8,498 nt of DNA from Candidatus Uhrbacteria bacterium. GTDB lineage: Bacteria > Patescibacteriota > Patescibacteriia > UBA9934 > UBA9568. The notes under the pieces were generated by a model that was given only the letters and a program-made list of their open reading frames with translations, was not told where the DNA came from and did no database searches. The DNA is taken from positions 2,743 through 11,240 of the forward strand of contig DNKR01000042.1 of NCBI GenBank assembly GCA_003497135.1. The letters are read 5' to 3'. Below, in pieces: positions 1-6,306 of this stretch. The position numbers and the translations under genes are program-made. The number at the start of each line of letters is the position of its first letter. Within the stretch, counting starts at the first letter, position 1.

Positions 1-61
1 TGGATAGAGCGCAAGCTTGCGGAGCTTGAGGCCGCAGGTTCGAACCCTGCCGGGTGCACCA
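1..61 (+). tRNA. tRNA-Arg (anticodon GCG), 5' end outside window
   Basis: This is the 3' part of a tRNA; the 5' acceptor strand and the start of the D-arm lie before the window. The D-loop end GGATA and D-stem GAGC (7-10) are followed by a perfect 5-bp anticodon stem, CAAGC (12-16) with GCTTG (24-28). The 7-nt loop is TTGCGGA (17-23), with U33 in place and anticodon GCG at 19-21. A 5-nt variable loop precedes a perfect T-stem GCAGG/CCTGC (34-38 with 46-50) around TTCGAAC. The acceptor strand CGGGTGC, discriminator A and an encoded CCA (59-61) close it. Arginine identity is supported by the A after GG in the D-loop (A20), C35, A73, and an acceptor end close to bacterial tRNA-Arg(ICG). Bacteria normally have ACG (inosine) here, so GCG is unusual. 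Confidence 0.93.
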
Positions 62-79
62 GAAAAATAAGATTTGTTT

Positions 80-130
80 CTAGGGCGGGGATTTATTCCC
101 CGCCCTAGATTTGTTTGTATTATTTTTTTC
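80..130 (+). terminator. Rho-independent terminator after tRNA-Arg
   Basis: A perfect 11-bp, GC-rich stem is formed by CTAGGGCGGGG (80-90) and CCCCGCCCTAG (98-108) around a 7-nt loop ATTTATT. A T-rich tract follows, ending in seven T's at 123-129. It lies 18 nt after the tRNA CCA and ends the tRNA transcript ahead of recG. Confidence 0.93.
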
Positions 131-155
131 TGTTTTTTGATAAGCTGTATTCAAT

Positions 156-2222
156 ATGCGATACTTTTTGAATACGCCGGTTGATATATTGCCCGGAATC
201 GGGCGATCGGCTGTTGCTGATTTCAAGCGGCTTGGAATTGCGACAGTCAGTGATTTGTTATGGTATTTGCCGTTTAGATACGACGACCATTCAGAAGTAA
301 AACAGATTGCCGATGCGCATGCAGGCGATACTGTAACTCTGCAAGGCAGAATCTCCGCAATAAAATCAAGGCGCAGTTTTAAGCGCAGATTAACTATAAC
401 GCAAGCGGTTTTAGAAGACGAAACAGGGCAAATCAAGGTTGTGTGGTTTAACCAGCCGTATATAGAAAAATCAATCGCTTTAGGCGATGCTGTTTCGCTT
501 GCAGGAAAAATAAGCGATGAGTATGGTCTTACAATGGTCAGTCCTGTTTACGAAAAGATTCGTTCAAAAGGCACTGTGCACACAGGCAGAATAGTTCCGA
601 TTTATCCTTTGCGCGGTTCGCTTACGCAAAAGCGCATAAGAACGGCCCTGCACTCCGGCCTGTCAGCATCAAGCGACATAAAGGAATGGCTGCCTGATCT
701 TATAATGGACGCGGAACCGCTTCCTTCAATTTCAAAAGCGCTTACTGATATTCATTTTCCGCCGTCTCACGATGATTTGGCGCTTGCGGCAGATAGAATA
801 AAGTTTGAGGAACTGCTCTTGCATCAGATTTTGTTTTTGCTTGCTAGGCGTAAACTTAAAAAATTTAAATCCTATCCGATACAGCCCGATGAAAACGAAA
901 TGAAAAAGTTTTTAAGCGCGCTTCCATTCAAATTAACATCAGCGCAAAGCAAGGCAATAGGCGAAGTTCTTGTTGATCTGGAAAAACCGAACCCGATGAA
1001 TCGGCTTTTGCAAGGAGATGTTGGTTCTGGAAAAACAATTGTCGCAGCAGCAACCGCGTTTGCTGTTTCTAAGGCAGGGAGGCAAATCGTGTATTTAGCG
1101 CCTACTGAAATTTTGGCATCGCAGCAGCACGAGACGCTTTTGAAACTGTTGCCCGGAACAGATGTCGCGCTTTGCACAAGAAGCAAATGCGCAATAGGCA
1201 GTGCACGGGTATCGCGCGAATCAGTTGAGTCAGAAGTTAATGCCGGGCTTGTGTCTGTTCTTGTTGCAACGCACGCTGTTTTGCACGAAGGTTTTTCGCC
1301 TCCAAATTTAGCGCTTGTTATTGTTGATGAACAGCACCGTTTTGGCGTGCGTCAGCGCCAGAGATTGTTGGAAAAGCATTCTCGCAAAGGCGTAACGCCG
1401 CACCTGCTGTCCATGTCAGCGACTCCGATTCCAAGATCGCTCGCGCTGTGCGTTTTTGGAGACCTTGATCTTTCAATTCTTGATGAGCTTCCTGCCGGCA
1501 GAAAACCAATAACGACCTCTATTGTAAATAATTCGGAAGATGAAAAGAAAATGTACGAAATAATTGAGCAAGAAATAAAAAATAACAGACGGGTATATGT
1601 CGTGTGTCCTTTGATTGACCCGTCCGACAATTTCGGTGCGCAGTCAGTAACAGAAGTTTCGGAAGAGCTTCGCAAGGGTCAGCTTGGCGCGCACAAAATA
1701 GAAGTTCTGCACGGAAAAATGAAATCAGATGAAAAAGACAGAGTAATTTCAGATTTTGCAAATGGCAAAACAGATATTCTGGTTTCAACAACTGTTGTGG
1801 AGGTCGGCGTAAATGTTCCGCAGGCAACAGTAATGCTTGTTGTGGGTGCAGAAAGATTCGGTTTGGCGCAGTTGCATCAGCTTCGCGGAAGGGTAGGAAG
1901 AGCGGATATCCAGTCTTACTGCTTTTTGAAGCCGTCTGACCAGAATCCGTTTGTAAAAAAACGGCTTTTGGCCGTTGTTGCTACTAACGACGGGTTTGAG
2001 CTTGCAGAGCGCGACCTTGAGTTTCGCGGGCCGGGGAATCTGTTCGGCAGCGCTCAATCCGGTTTTCCTGATTTTAAGCTTGCGACTTTTGCAGATACCG
2101 CGTTAATGAAAAAAGCCCGCGATTGGGCTAATGTCATTTTTGAAGAAAGTCCGGATCTAAAAAAATGGCCGGAGGTTCTGGTAAAACTAAAAGAACAAGT
2201 TGAAAAAGTGCATTTTGAATAA
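156..2222 (+). CDS. recG: ATP-dependent DNA helicase RecG
   Basis: RecG is a cytoplasmic superfamily 2 helicase that remodels stalled replication forks and branch-migrates Holliday junctions. The 688-aa length matches the family (about 690). The N-terminal wedge region carries an LPGIG motif near residue 13 and an OB-fold around 55-150. The helicase core shows a Q-like segment (LTSAQ, 260-264), Walker A GDVGSGKT (287-294), motif Ia APTEILA, DEQHRFG (motif II, 391-397), SATPIPR (motif III, 421-427) and LRGRVGR (motif VI, 576-582). The RecG-specific FRGPGNLFG segment follows near 623-631, so all key residues are intact. The segment after motif Ia reads CTRSK rather than the usual LTGS-type sequence, a small divergence. 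ATG at 156 places the wedge motif at the expected distance from the N terminus. No Shine-Dalgarno is visible; the leader ends TATTCAAT. It is probably transcribed alone or by read-through past the tRNA terminator, and no convincing promoter was found in 109-155. Confidence 0.97.
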   Translation: MRYFLNTPVDILPGIGRSAVADFKRLGIATVSDLLWYLPFRYDDHSEVKQIADAHAGDTVTLQGRISAIKSRRSFKRRLTITQAVLEDETGQIKVVWFNQPYIEKSIALGDAVSLAGKISDEYGLTMVSPVYEKIRSKGTVHTGRIVPIYPLRGSLTQKRIRTALHSGLSASSDIKEWLPDLIMDAEPLPSISKALTDIHFPPSHDDLALAADRIKFEELLLHQILFLLARRKLKKFKSYPIQPDENEMKKFLSALPFKLTSAQSKAIGEVLVDLEKPNPMNRLLQGDVGSGKTIVAAATAFAVSKAGRQIVYLAPTEILASQQHETLLKLLPGTDVALCTRSKCAIGSARVSRESVESEVNAGLVSVLVATHAVLHEGFSPPNLALVIVDEQHRFGVRQRQRLLEKHSRKGVTPHLLSMSATPIPRSLALCVFGDLDLSILDELPAGRKPITTSIVNNSEDEKKMYEIIEQEIKNNRRVYVVCPLIDPSDNFGAQSVTEVSEELRKGQLGAHKIEVLHGKMKSDEKDRVISDFANGKTDILVSTTVVEVGVNVPQATVMLVVGAERFGLAQLHQLRGRVGRADIQSYCFLKPSDQNPFVKKRLLAVVATNDGFELAERDLEFRGPGNLFGSAQSGFPDFKLATFADTALMKKARDWANVIFEESPDLKKWPEVLVKLKEQVEKVHFE

Positions 2223-2233
2223 AACTAGCACCT

Positions 2234-3508
2234 CTATGCGCAAGGGAAGTCAAAATTAAGAGGGTCATTATCGTTGCAGTCTTCTCCTTGCGGTATTCCA
2301 TCAGTATCCGCGTCAACAGGCCCGCTTGATGCTGGCGCTGGAACATATCTTATTGATGGGTATTGGCCGCATATATTTGTAAGGTCGTATATGCCTATGG
2401 CGTCTCCGCTTGCACGTTTACCTCCATGACTATCTATAACTTTTCCGTCCCCAATGTATATCCATATATGTCCCATTCCTTCTTTTTCAGGATAATCAGT
2501 TTGCCAGAGTCCAAAATAGTCGCCTGGTCTTAGGGTTTTTACTCCGCTTTCAGTTGTAACAGTTGTGCTTGTGCATGAAGTTGTAGTAATTTTTTCAGCT
2601 CCATCGAAAATTGTTATAGAATTACCACTCTCACGCCTTGAAGGAAGTCCGGCGCACTTGGCAACAACAGCCGCGAAACCTGAACAATCAAGACAAACAG
2701 TTCCTTCAGGGCAGTAGTCCTTGCATGGACCATTGTCACATGTTTTTGTGTCTGCATACGGCGGTTTTTGTCCTTTTGCTCCCAATCTGTAAGTTGTCTT
2801 TCCTTTAAACTGCATTGCAATCGTTTTCACATCGCCTCCTGAACCTGGACAGTCTATTCCAATACTTGCCAGCTCCTCGGTGCTCGCACCAATACCTGTT
2901 TCATCACTTTCACCCGAATCAATGACATATTGAATAGGGTCTACTTGTTGAATTTTTATAGGCGACAGTATTGTCAGCTTTGGATTCACAGTGTTGAGCA
3001 ATACCCAGCTTCCGAATAATAGAACAAGTCCGATTACCGCTTGCGAGATGCGGTGTTGGGCTTGTTTTATTTCGCCTGTTCCGCTTCCGATTATCCATTG
3101 GACTCCGCCGATCATTATCATTACAATCGCGAAAATTGTTCCAGCTCCAAGCATCCACTGGAACACTGCGGCAATATATTCCGCAAGAAACGGGACATTT
3201 ATCTTTCCGCCCTCTGTACTGATTTGAGAAAATTGAAGGTTTGGAATCGGGATGTTAAGTTGCGGAACAATGTAAGGTATTTGAGGCGTTTCTGGTTGCT
3301 GAAAATTTTTGCATCTTTCTTCGCCTGCACAATCCGGATCAGCGCATCCGGAAAGGCCGTCGTCATCATAGTCAACATTTATTGAACAGTCCTCTATATT
3401 TAATGCCTCTGATGCCTGATAGTCAAGTGTTTCATCAGTAGTCGCGAAAACTGCCATAGAATTAAGTATCGCGTAAATTGAAATAATTGTTATAGCAAAC
3501 AATTTCAT
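2234..3508 (-). CDS. Secreted/membrane protein: TrbC/VirB2-like two-helix segment fused to an NlpC/P60-type peptidase domain
   Basis: Numbering from the ATG at 3508 gives 424 aa. Residues 1-21 form a signal peptide (Lys2, then hydrophobic). An Asp/Cys motif (46-66, DDDGLSGCADPDC) resembles thrombospondin-type-3/MopE metal-binding repeats. Two membrane helices (about 112-140 and 155-172) flank a loop with GSGTGE and end in LNTVNPKL, the pattern of TrbC/VirB2-like 'pilin' proteins common in CPR genomes. The C-terminal region fits NlpC/P60: LDCSGF with candidate nucleophile C275, RPGDYF (327-332), GHIWIYIG with H347, and H361 or D359 as third residue. A second motif, DTDGIPQGEDCNDND (401-415), ends the protein. 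There are 15 cysteines, all in predicted extracytoplasmic parts. The likely role is peptidoglycan cleavage or remodelling at the cell surface. A TTG at 3526 in the same frame would add six residues; the ATG gives a better signal peptide and sits 1 nt after the dsbA-like stop. Confidence 0.8.
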   Translation of the reverse strand: MKLFAITIISIYAILNSMAVFATTDETLDYQASEALNIEDCSINVDYDDDGLSGCADPDCAGEERCKNFQQPETPQIPYIVPQLNIPIPNLQFSQISTEGGKINVPFLAEYIAAVFQWMLGAGTIFAIVMIMIGGVQWIIGSGTGEIKQAQHRISQAVIGLVLLFGSWVLLNTVNPKLTILSPIKIQQVDPIQYVIDSGESDETGIGASTEELASIGIDCPGSGGDVKTIAMQFKGKTTYRLGAKGQKPPYADTKTCDNGPCKDYCPEGTVCLDCSGFAAVVAKCAGLPSRRESGNSITIFDGAEKITTTSCTSTTVTTESGVKTLRPGDYFGLWQTDYPEKEGMGHIWIYIGDGKVIDSHGGKRASGDAIGIYDLTNICGQYPSIRYVPAPASSGPVDADTDGIPQGEDCNDNDPLNFDFPCA

Positions 3509-3509
3509 A

Positions 3510-4157
3510 TTAATTTGTTTGCTCAATTAATCTGTTCCACTCGCTGATATCAGGGCTTTGTTCAATTCGCGTTCCGTTAATAAAAAATGTAGGAACAGAA
3601 AAGATATTAAGCGCTTTTGCTTCTTCTAGCACCTTGTTAATTATCGGTAGCGTTTGTTCTGATTCCAAGCACGCGCTGAATGATTCCATGTCCAGTTTTA
3701 GCGCGCTTGCGACTGATTCAAACGATGATTCGGAAAAGTTGCCTCGCAAAGCAAAAAGCTCGTCATGGTATTTCCAAAATTTGCCCTGCTTATCAGCGCA
3801 TCTTGCGGCTTGCGCTGCGCGCGAGGAAAGCGGATTGGCAAAATTATCAATCGGGATGTCTTTCCACACAAAGCGTATATTTTTTGCGTCGTTAGCAAGC
3901 AGGGCAGAGATTGTTTCGTGTGCCTTAATGCATGCCGCGCATGAGTAATCGCCGAATTCAACGATTGTTACAGGCGCGTCTTTGTCTCCGCGCGACGGAT
4001 CAATAAAAGTTACAGACGGTTCTGTTGCGTTTGAACCGTTTGAATTTTGCAGTGAATCATCTGCGTTATTTTGTTCGCGCGCAGTAAGCCAGAAAAAAAT
4101 AATAATTATTGCGAATATGAAAATGAAAAATATTATTGTGCGCGTGTTGCGTTGCAT
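3510..4157 (-). CDS. DsbA-like thiol:disulfide oxidoreductase (thioredoxin fold), membrane-anchored
   Basis: The 215-aa protein has an N-terminal hydrophobic helix (about 8-24: anchor or uncleaved signal), a polar Asn/Ser-rich linker (27-48) and a DsbA/thioredoxin_4-type domain. The active site is YSCAAC (C73, C76) after VEFGD, in the usual place after the first strand. The cis-proline is V188-P189-T190, in FSVPTFFING. C120 and C163 lie in the helical insert and could form a second disulfide, as in BdbD-type proteins. It should oxidise cysteine pairs in exported proteins. The CAAC dipeptide differs from the CPHC of E. coli DsbA and should shift redox potential. The gene starts 2 nt after the propeller gene's stop and ends 1 nt before the start of a protein with 15 cysteines, its obvious candidate substrate. 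No Shine-Dalgarno; the ATG at 4157 is the only good start. Confidence 0.88.
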   Translation of the reverse strand: MQRNTRTIIFFIFIFAIIIIFFWLTAREQNNADDSLQNSNGSNATEPSVTFIDPSRGDKDAPVTIVEFGDYSCAACIKAHETISALLANDAKNIRFVWKDIPIDNFANPLSSRAAQAARCADKQGKFWKYHDELFALRGNFSESSFESVASALKLDMESFSACLESEQTLPIINKVLEEAKALNIFSVPTFFINGTRIEQSPDISEWNRLIEQTN

Positions 4158-4159
4158 AA

Positions 4160-5371
4160 TTATTTCAAACGCATTTGCATAAGAGCCCCTTGCGAGTCCG
4201 TGTAGTAAAACATTCCGCCGTCAGAGCTGACTGTCGGATTGTTAACCTCGCCGCCGTTTTCAGGGAATCCTGCGGTTGTAATTTTGTATGTATCAAGATC
4301 AATTTTGTAAATTGTTTCGTTTGATCCTCTTGCAAGTTCTCTTTGGAGTCCGGAGCCGTCCGGCATGCTGTTTGGAACAGCGCAGTAAAGCGTTGTGTTT
4401 GATTGGAACGCGCACTTATCAGCCCAAGTTCGTATTCCAAGTCCGCGCCTGTTGTCGCCCATTGTTGATGGGCTGCCGTCAACAACCCAGAGCAGGGGCT
4501 TGTAATCGCTAAGCTCTCCGGAAATATCATAAAGAATTTTTTCCCCGCTAGGAGACCATTTTGGATGAAAATTAAGACCTTCAACAATAAGGCCTTTGAA
4601 ATTTTCATTGTTCATTCCAAGAGGCAGAATCTGCTGGCGCGCGAATCCTGTTTGAACGGATCCTGTGCGCGAGAATCCTATAACAGCATCGTTCGGCGAC
4701 CAAGAAACAGTCACTTTGTCAGCGTTTGTGCCAAGCGGCACGACTGATTTTGCGGTTGATCCGTCAGAGCTCGCGACAACAAGCCATCTGTTTCCGGGAT
4801 CAATTCCAATGCTCTTTGCGACTATTTGCGAACCGTTTGCTGAAAAATCAAAATCCTCCCAGTGCTCCGGCAGAGTGAACTGTCTGCCTGTTTGAAAGTT
4901 GTAGACAATATTCGCGCCGTCCGGAAATTCAATAACCGCTTGTTGTCCGCTTGAATCCCAAGCGATGTTTTTTGCGTTTGGAAATTTTTGGCTTGAAAGT
5001 TTTGTGATGTTTCCAGCGGCATCCGAGCGATAAAACAATCCGTCTTCCGGCTTATAAAAATTTATTGACGCGCCGTCTTGCGAGATTGTTGTTGAATTAA
5101 CCGCAGTTGCGATTTGTTGTGTTTTTGTTGCGCCCCCTTTTGCAATGTCCGAAACAGGAAGCCCAACCGCTCCGGGCGCGGTTGGTACTGGAACGCCAGC
5201 GCCCGAAGGCGGAAGCACGGTTACGCCTGAAGGTTCCTCGCCGGCAGGCGGAATTTGTTCTGGTGCAGGCCCTGCTTTTCTGAAAAAAGCGAAATAAAGG
5301 CCTGTTGCGATTCCTAAAACCGCCAGAATAAAAGCCGAGACAAGAAGTATTTTTTTAAGCCGTTCGCTCAT
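4160..5371 (-). CDS. Membrane-anchored TolB/WD40-like beta-propeller protein
   Basis: The 403-aa protein starts with a short basic N terminus (SERLKK) and one transmembrane helix (about 8-30), followed by a Pro/Gly/Val-rich linker (33-73). This topology puts the rest outside the membrane. From about residue 85 to the end there are repeating units with the PD40/TolB signature of an aromatic or Ser plus (S/D)P/S-x-G followed by a hydrophobic strand: AWDSSGQQAVIEF, FDFSANGSQIVAKS, VSWSPNDAVIGFS, PKWSPSGEKILYD and VSSDGGMFYYTD. These suggest a beta-propeller that likely acts as a binding scaffold. No enzymatic residues are recognised, and the exact partner is unknown. C320 and C330 could form a disulfide, made by the DsbA-like enzyme encoded next. 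It is the first gene after the operon's only sizeable gap (38 nt) and is followed 2 nt later by the dsbA-like gene. Start ATG at 5371; no Shine-Dalgarno. Confidence 0.8.
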   Translation of the reverse strand: MSERLKKILLVSAFILAVLGIATGLYFAFFRKAGPAPEQIPPAGEEPSGVTVLPPSGAGVPVPTAPGAVGLPVSDIAKGGATKTQQIATAVNSTTISQDGASINFYKPEDGLFYRSDAAGNITKLSSQKFPNAKNIAWDSSGQQAVIEFPDGANIVYNFQTGRQFTLPEHWEDFDFSANGSQIVAKSIGIDPGNRWLVVASSDGSTAKSVVPLGTNADKVTVSWSPNDAVIGFSRTGSVQTGFARQQILPLGMNNENFKGLIVEGLNFHPKWSPSGEKILYDISGELSDYKPLLWVVDGSPSTMGDNRRGLGIRTWADKCAFQSNTTLYCAVPNSMPDGSGLQRELARGSNETIYKIDLDTYKITTAGFPENGGEVNNPTVSSDGGMFYYTDSQGALMQMRLK

Positions 5372-5380
5372 ATGGTATAT

Positions 5381-5389
5381 ATTTTATCA
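5381..5389 (-). promoter_or_regulatory. Possible internal extended -10 promoter ahead of the propeller gene
   Basis: The reverse strand reads TGATAAAAT, an extended -10 (TGn then TAAAAT, 5 of 6 to consensus), in the only intergenic gap of the operon longer than 3 nt. No good -35 is found 17-18 nt upstream. Transcription would start about 3 nt before to a few nt after the ATG at 5371, so it would give an almost leaderless mRNA. Weak call; the AT-rich gap alone could produce it. Confidence 0.25.
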
Positions 5390-5409
5390 CAAAAGCGGTA
5401 TTAATGCAG

Positions 5410-6303
5410 TTAATTGACAAGTCCGAATACTGACATTATTAAATCCCACAAAATGCCTATTGTGGTTTGAATCGGGTGCTGCATTATATTGAGGATTACC
5501 ACTAAAAATAACACAACCGTATCCAGAATCAAAATAAATATGATTGTATCGCTAAGTATCAAAAGACACAGATCAATAAAAAATAAAAATTTTGTAAGTT
5601 TTTCCCATCCGAAAAGAGCCGGAATGTCCGATAAAAAGCGCGGCGGGCCCAGTAGCCACCAGTTTTCGTGTCCACGCGACCTTGCGACAATCCAGCCAAA
5701 AAGTTGAAGGTTCCAATATAAATAAGTTATCCCAAAACCTATTATTATGGCTATGAATGTAAAAGAAAATATGCTGCCGACAGTTGCTCCAAGATATTTT
5801 ACTGCAATTGAAATAATTGTTCTTGTGGCTTGTAGCGTGAGCTTTTTAATCGTTTGCTTTGCCGCGATTTCCACTTCGTATTGCAAACGCAATATAATTT
5901 CATTTTCAGCTGTCTGCTTTGCTTGCGCGAGCGCAATGTTTTCGTTTAATTTTCGGCCTGCCGGTTCTTGCTCTGCGGCGCCTTCTTCGTATCCTGTTTC
6001 TTCGCCGGCTTCTTCTGTTTCGTATTCTTCTTCCTCTTCTTCTCCTTCTTCTTCTTGTTTCTGCGCGCCAGCCATAAGATTTATGCGCGAAAGCGCGGAA
6101 ATGATTTTGCTTTCTTGTTCGCGCACCGCTTCTGTATTTGCAAGCCCTTCAAATGAAAACGGATTTTGTTCGGGCTTGTATCCTAATTCTTTGCGTAATA
6201 AATTCGTCGCGCGCTCGGTCGCGTTTGTTTCTTGTACGCGCTTTTGCGCTTGATTTGAGCGAAGGCGCGCTGAATTTGTATTTTCTTGCGCTGTGTTTGC
6301 CAT
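5410..6303 (-). CDS. Unrecognised acidic, coiled-coil-like multi-pass membrane protein
   Basis: I do not recognise the family of this 297-aa protein. Residues 1-80 are polar, Gln/Asn/Arg-rich and helical in character, with no signal peptide. Residues 84-112 are strongly acidic (Glu-rich). Residues 118-158 look like an amphipathic or coiled-coil helix (ENIALAQAKQTAENEIILRL and onward). The C-terminal half is hydrophobic: a helix around 172-197, a Trp/Arg/Pro-rich loop (about 203-235, with HENWWLLGPPRF), two close helices around 238-252 and 254-273, and a final hydrophobic segment at 279-295. This predicts a cytoplasmic acidic N-terminal half and a membrane-embedded C-terminal half, so it could be an inner-membrane scaffold or channel component. 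The layout is loosely VirB6-like, but no signature supports that. The start ATG at 6303 is 3 nt after the htpX stop, indicating the same operon. Confidence 0.85.
   Translation of the reverse strand: MANTAQENTNSARLRSNQAQKRVQETNATERATNLLRKELGYKPEQNPFSFEGLANTEAVREQESKIISALSRINLMAGAQKQEEEGEEEEEEYETEEAGEETGYEEGAAEQEPAGRKLNENIALAQAKQTAENEIILRLQYEVEIAAKQTIKKLTLQATRTIISIAVKYLGATVGSIFSFTFIAIIIGFGITYLYWNLQLFGWIVARSRGHENWWLLGPPRFLSDIPALFGWEKLTKFLFFIDLCLLILSDTIIFILILDTVVLFLVVILNIMQHPIQTTIGILWDLIMSVFGLVN
6010..6054. repeat. Low-complexity GAA/GAG (TTC on + strand) tract
   Basis: A TTC/CTT-rich polypyrimidine run on the + strand encodes the Glu-rich stretch (residues 84-98) of the acidic membrane protein on the reverse strand. 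It is imperfect and in frame, so it reads as an acidic linker rather than a clean microsatellite, although such tracts can vary in length between strains. Confidence 0.6.
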
Positions 6304-6306
6304 AGT

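Noticed and set aside
80..436. Reverse-strand open frame of 118 codons across the terminator and the recG start
   Set aside because: It overlaps the terminator hairpin and the conserved recG N terminus; no recognisable protein features.
2230..2293. Possible hairpins between recG and the reverse operon (ACCTCT with AGAGGGT; CGCAAGG with CCTTGCG across 40 nt)
   Set aside because: Stems are short, bulged or have long loops, and no T-run follows; not convincing as a terminator.
3509..3526. Upstream TTG start for the TrbC/NlpC-like protein (six extra residues, overlapping the dsbA-like gene)
   Set aside because: The ATG at 3508 gives a cleaner signal peptide (MK then hydrophobic) and sits 1 nt after the upstream stop, like the other tight junctions in the operon.
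6010..6060. TTC-rich tract as a regulatory triplet repeat or triplex-forming element
   Set aside because: It is imperfect, in coding frame and fully explained by a Glu-rich linker.
5747..6253. Forward open frame of 168 codons opposite the acidic membrane protein
   Set aside because: It is Ser/Cys/Phe-rich, the expected antisense of a GAA/GCG-rich gene, with no domain features; the reverse gene fits the operon exactly.
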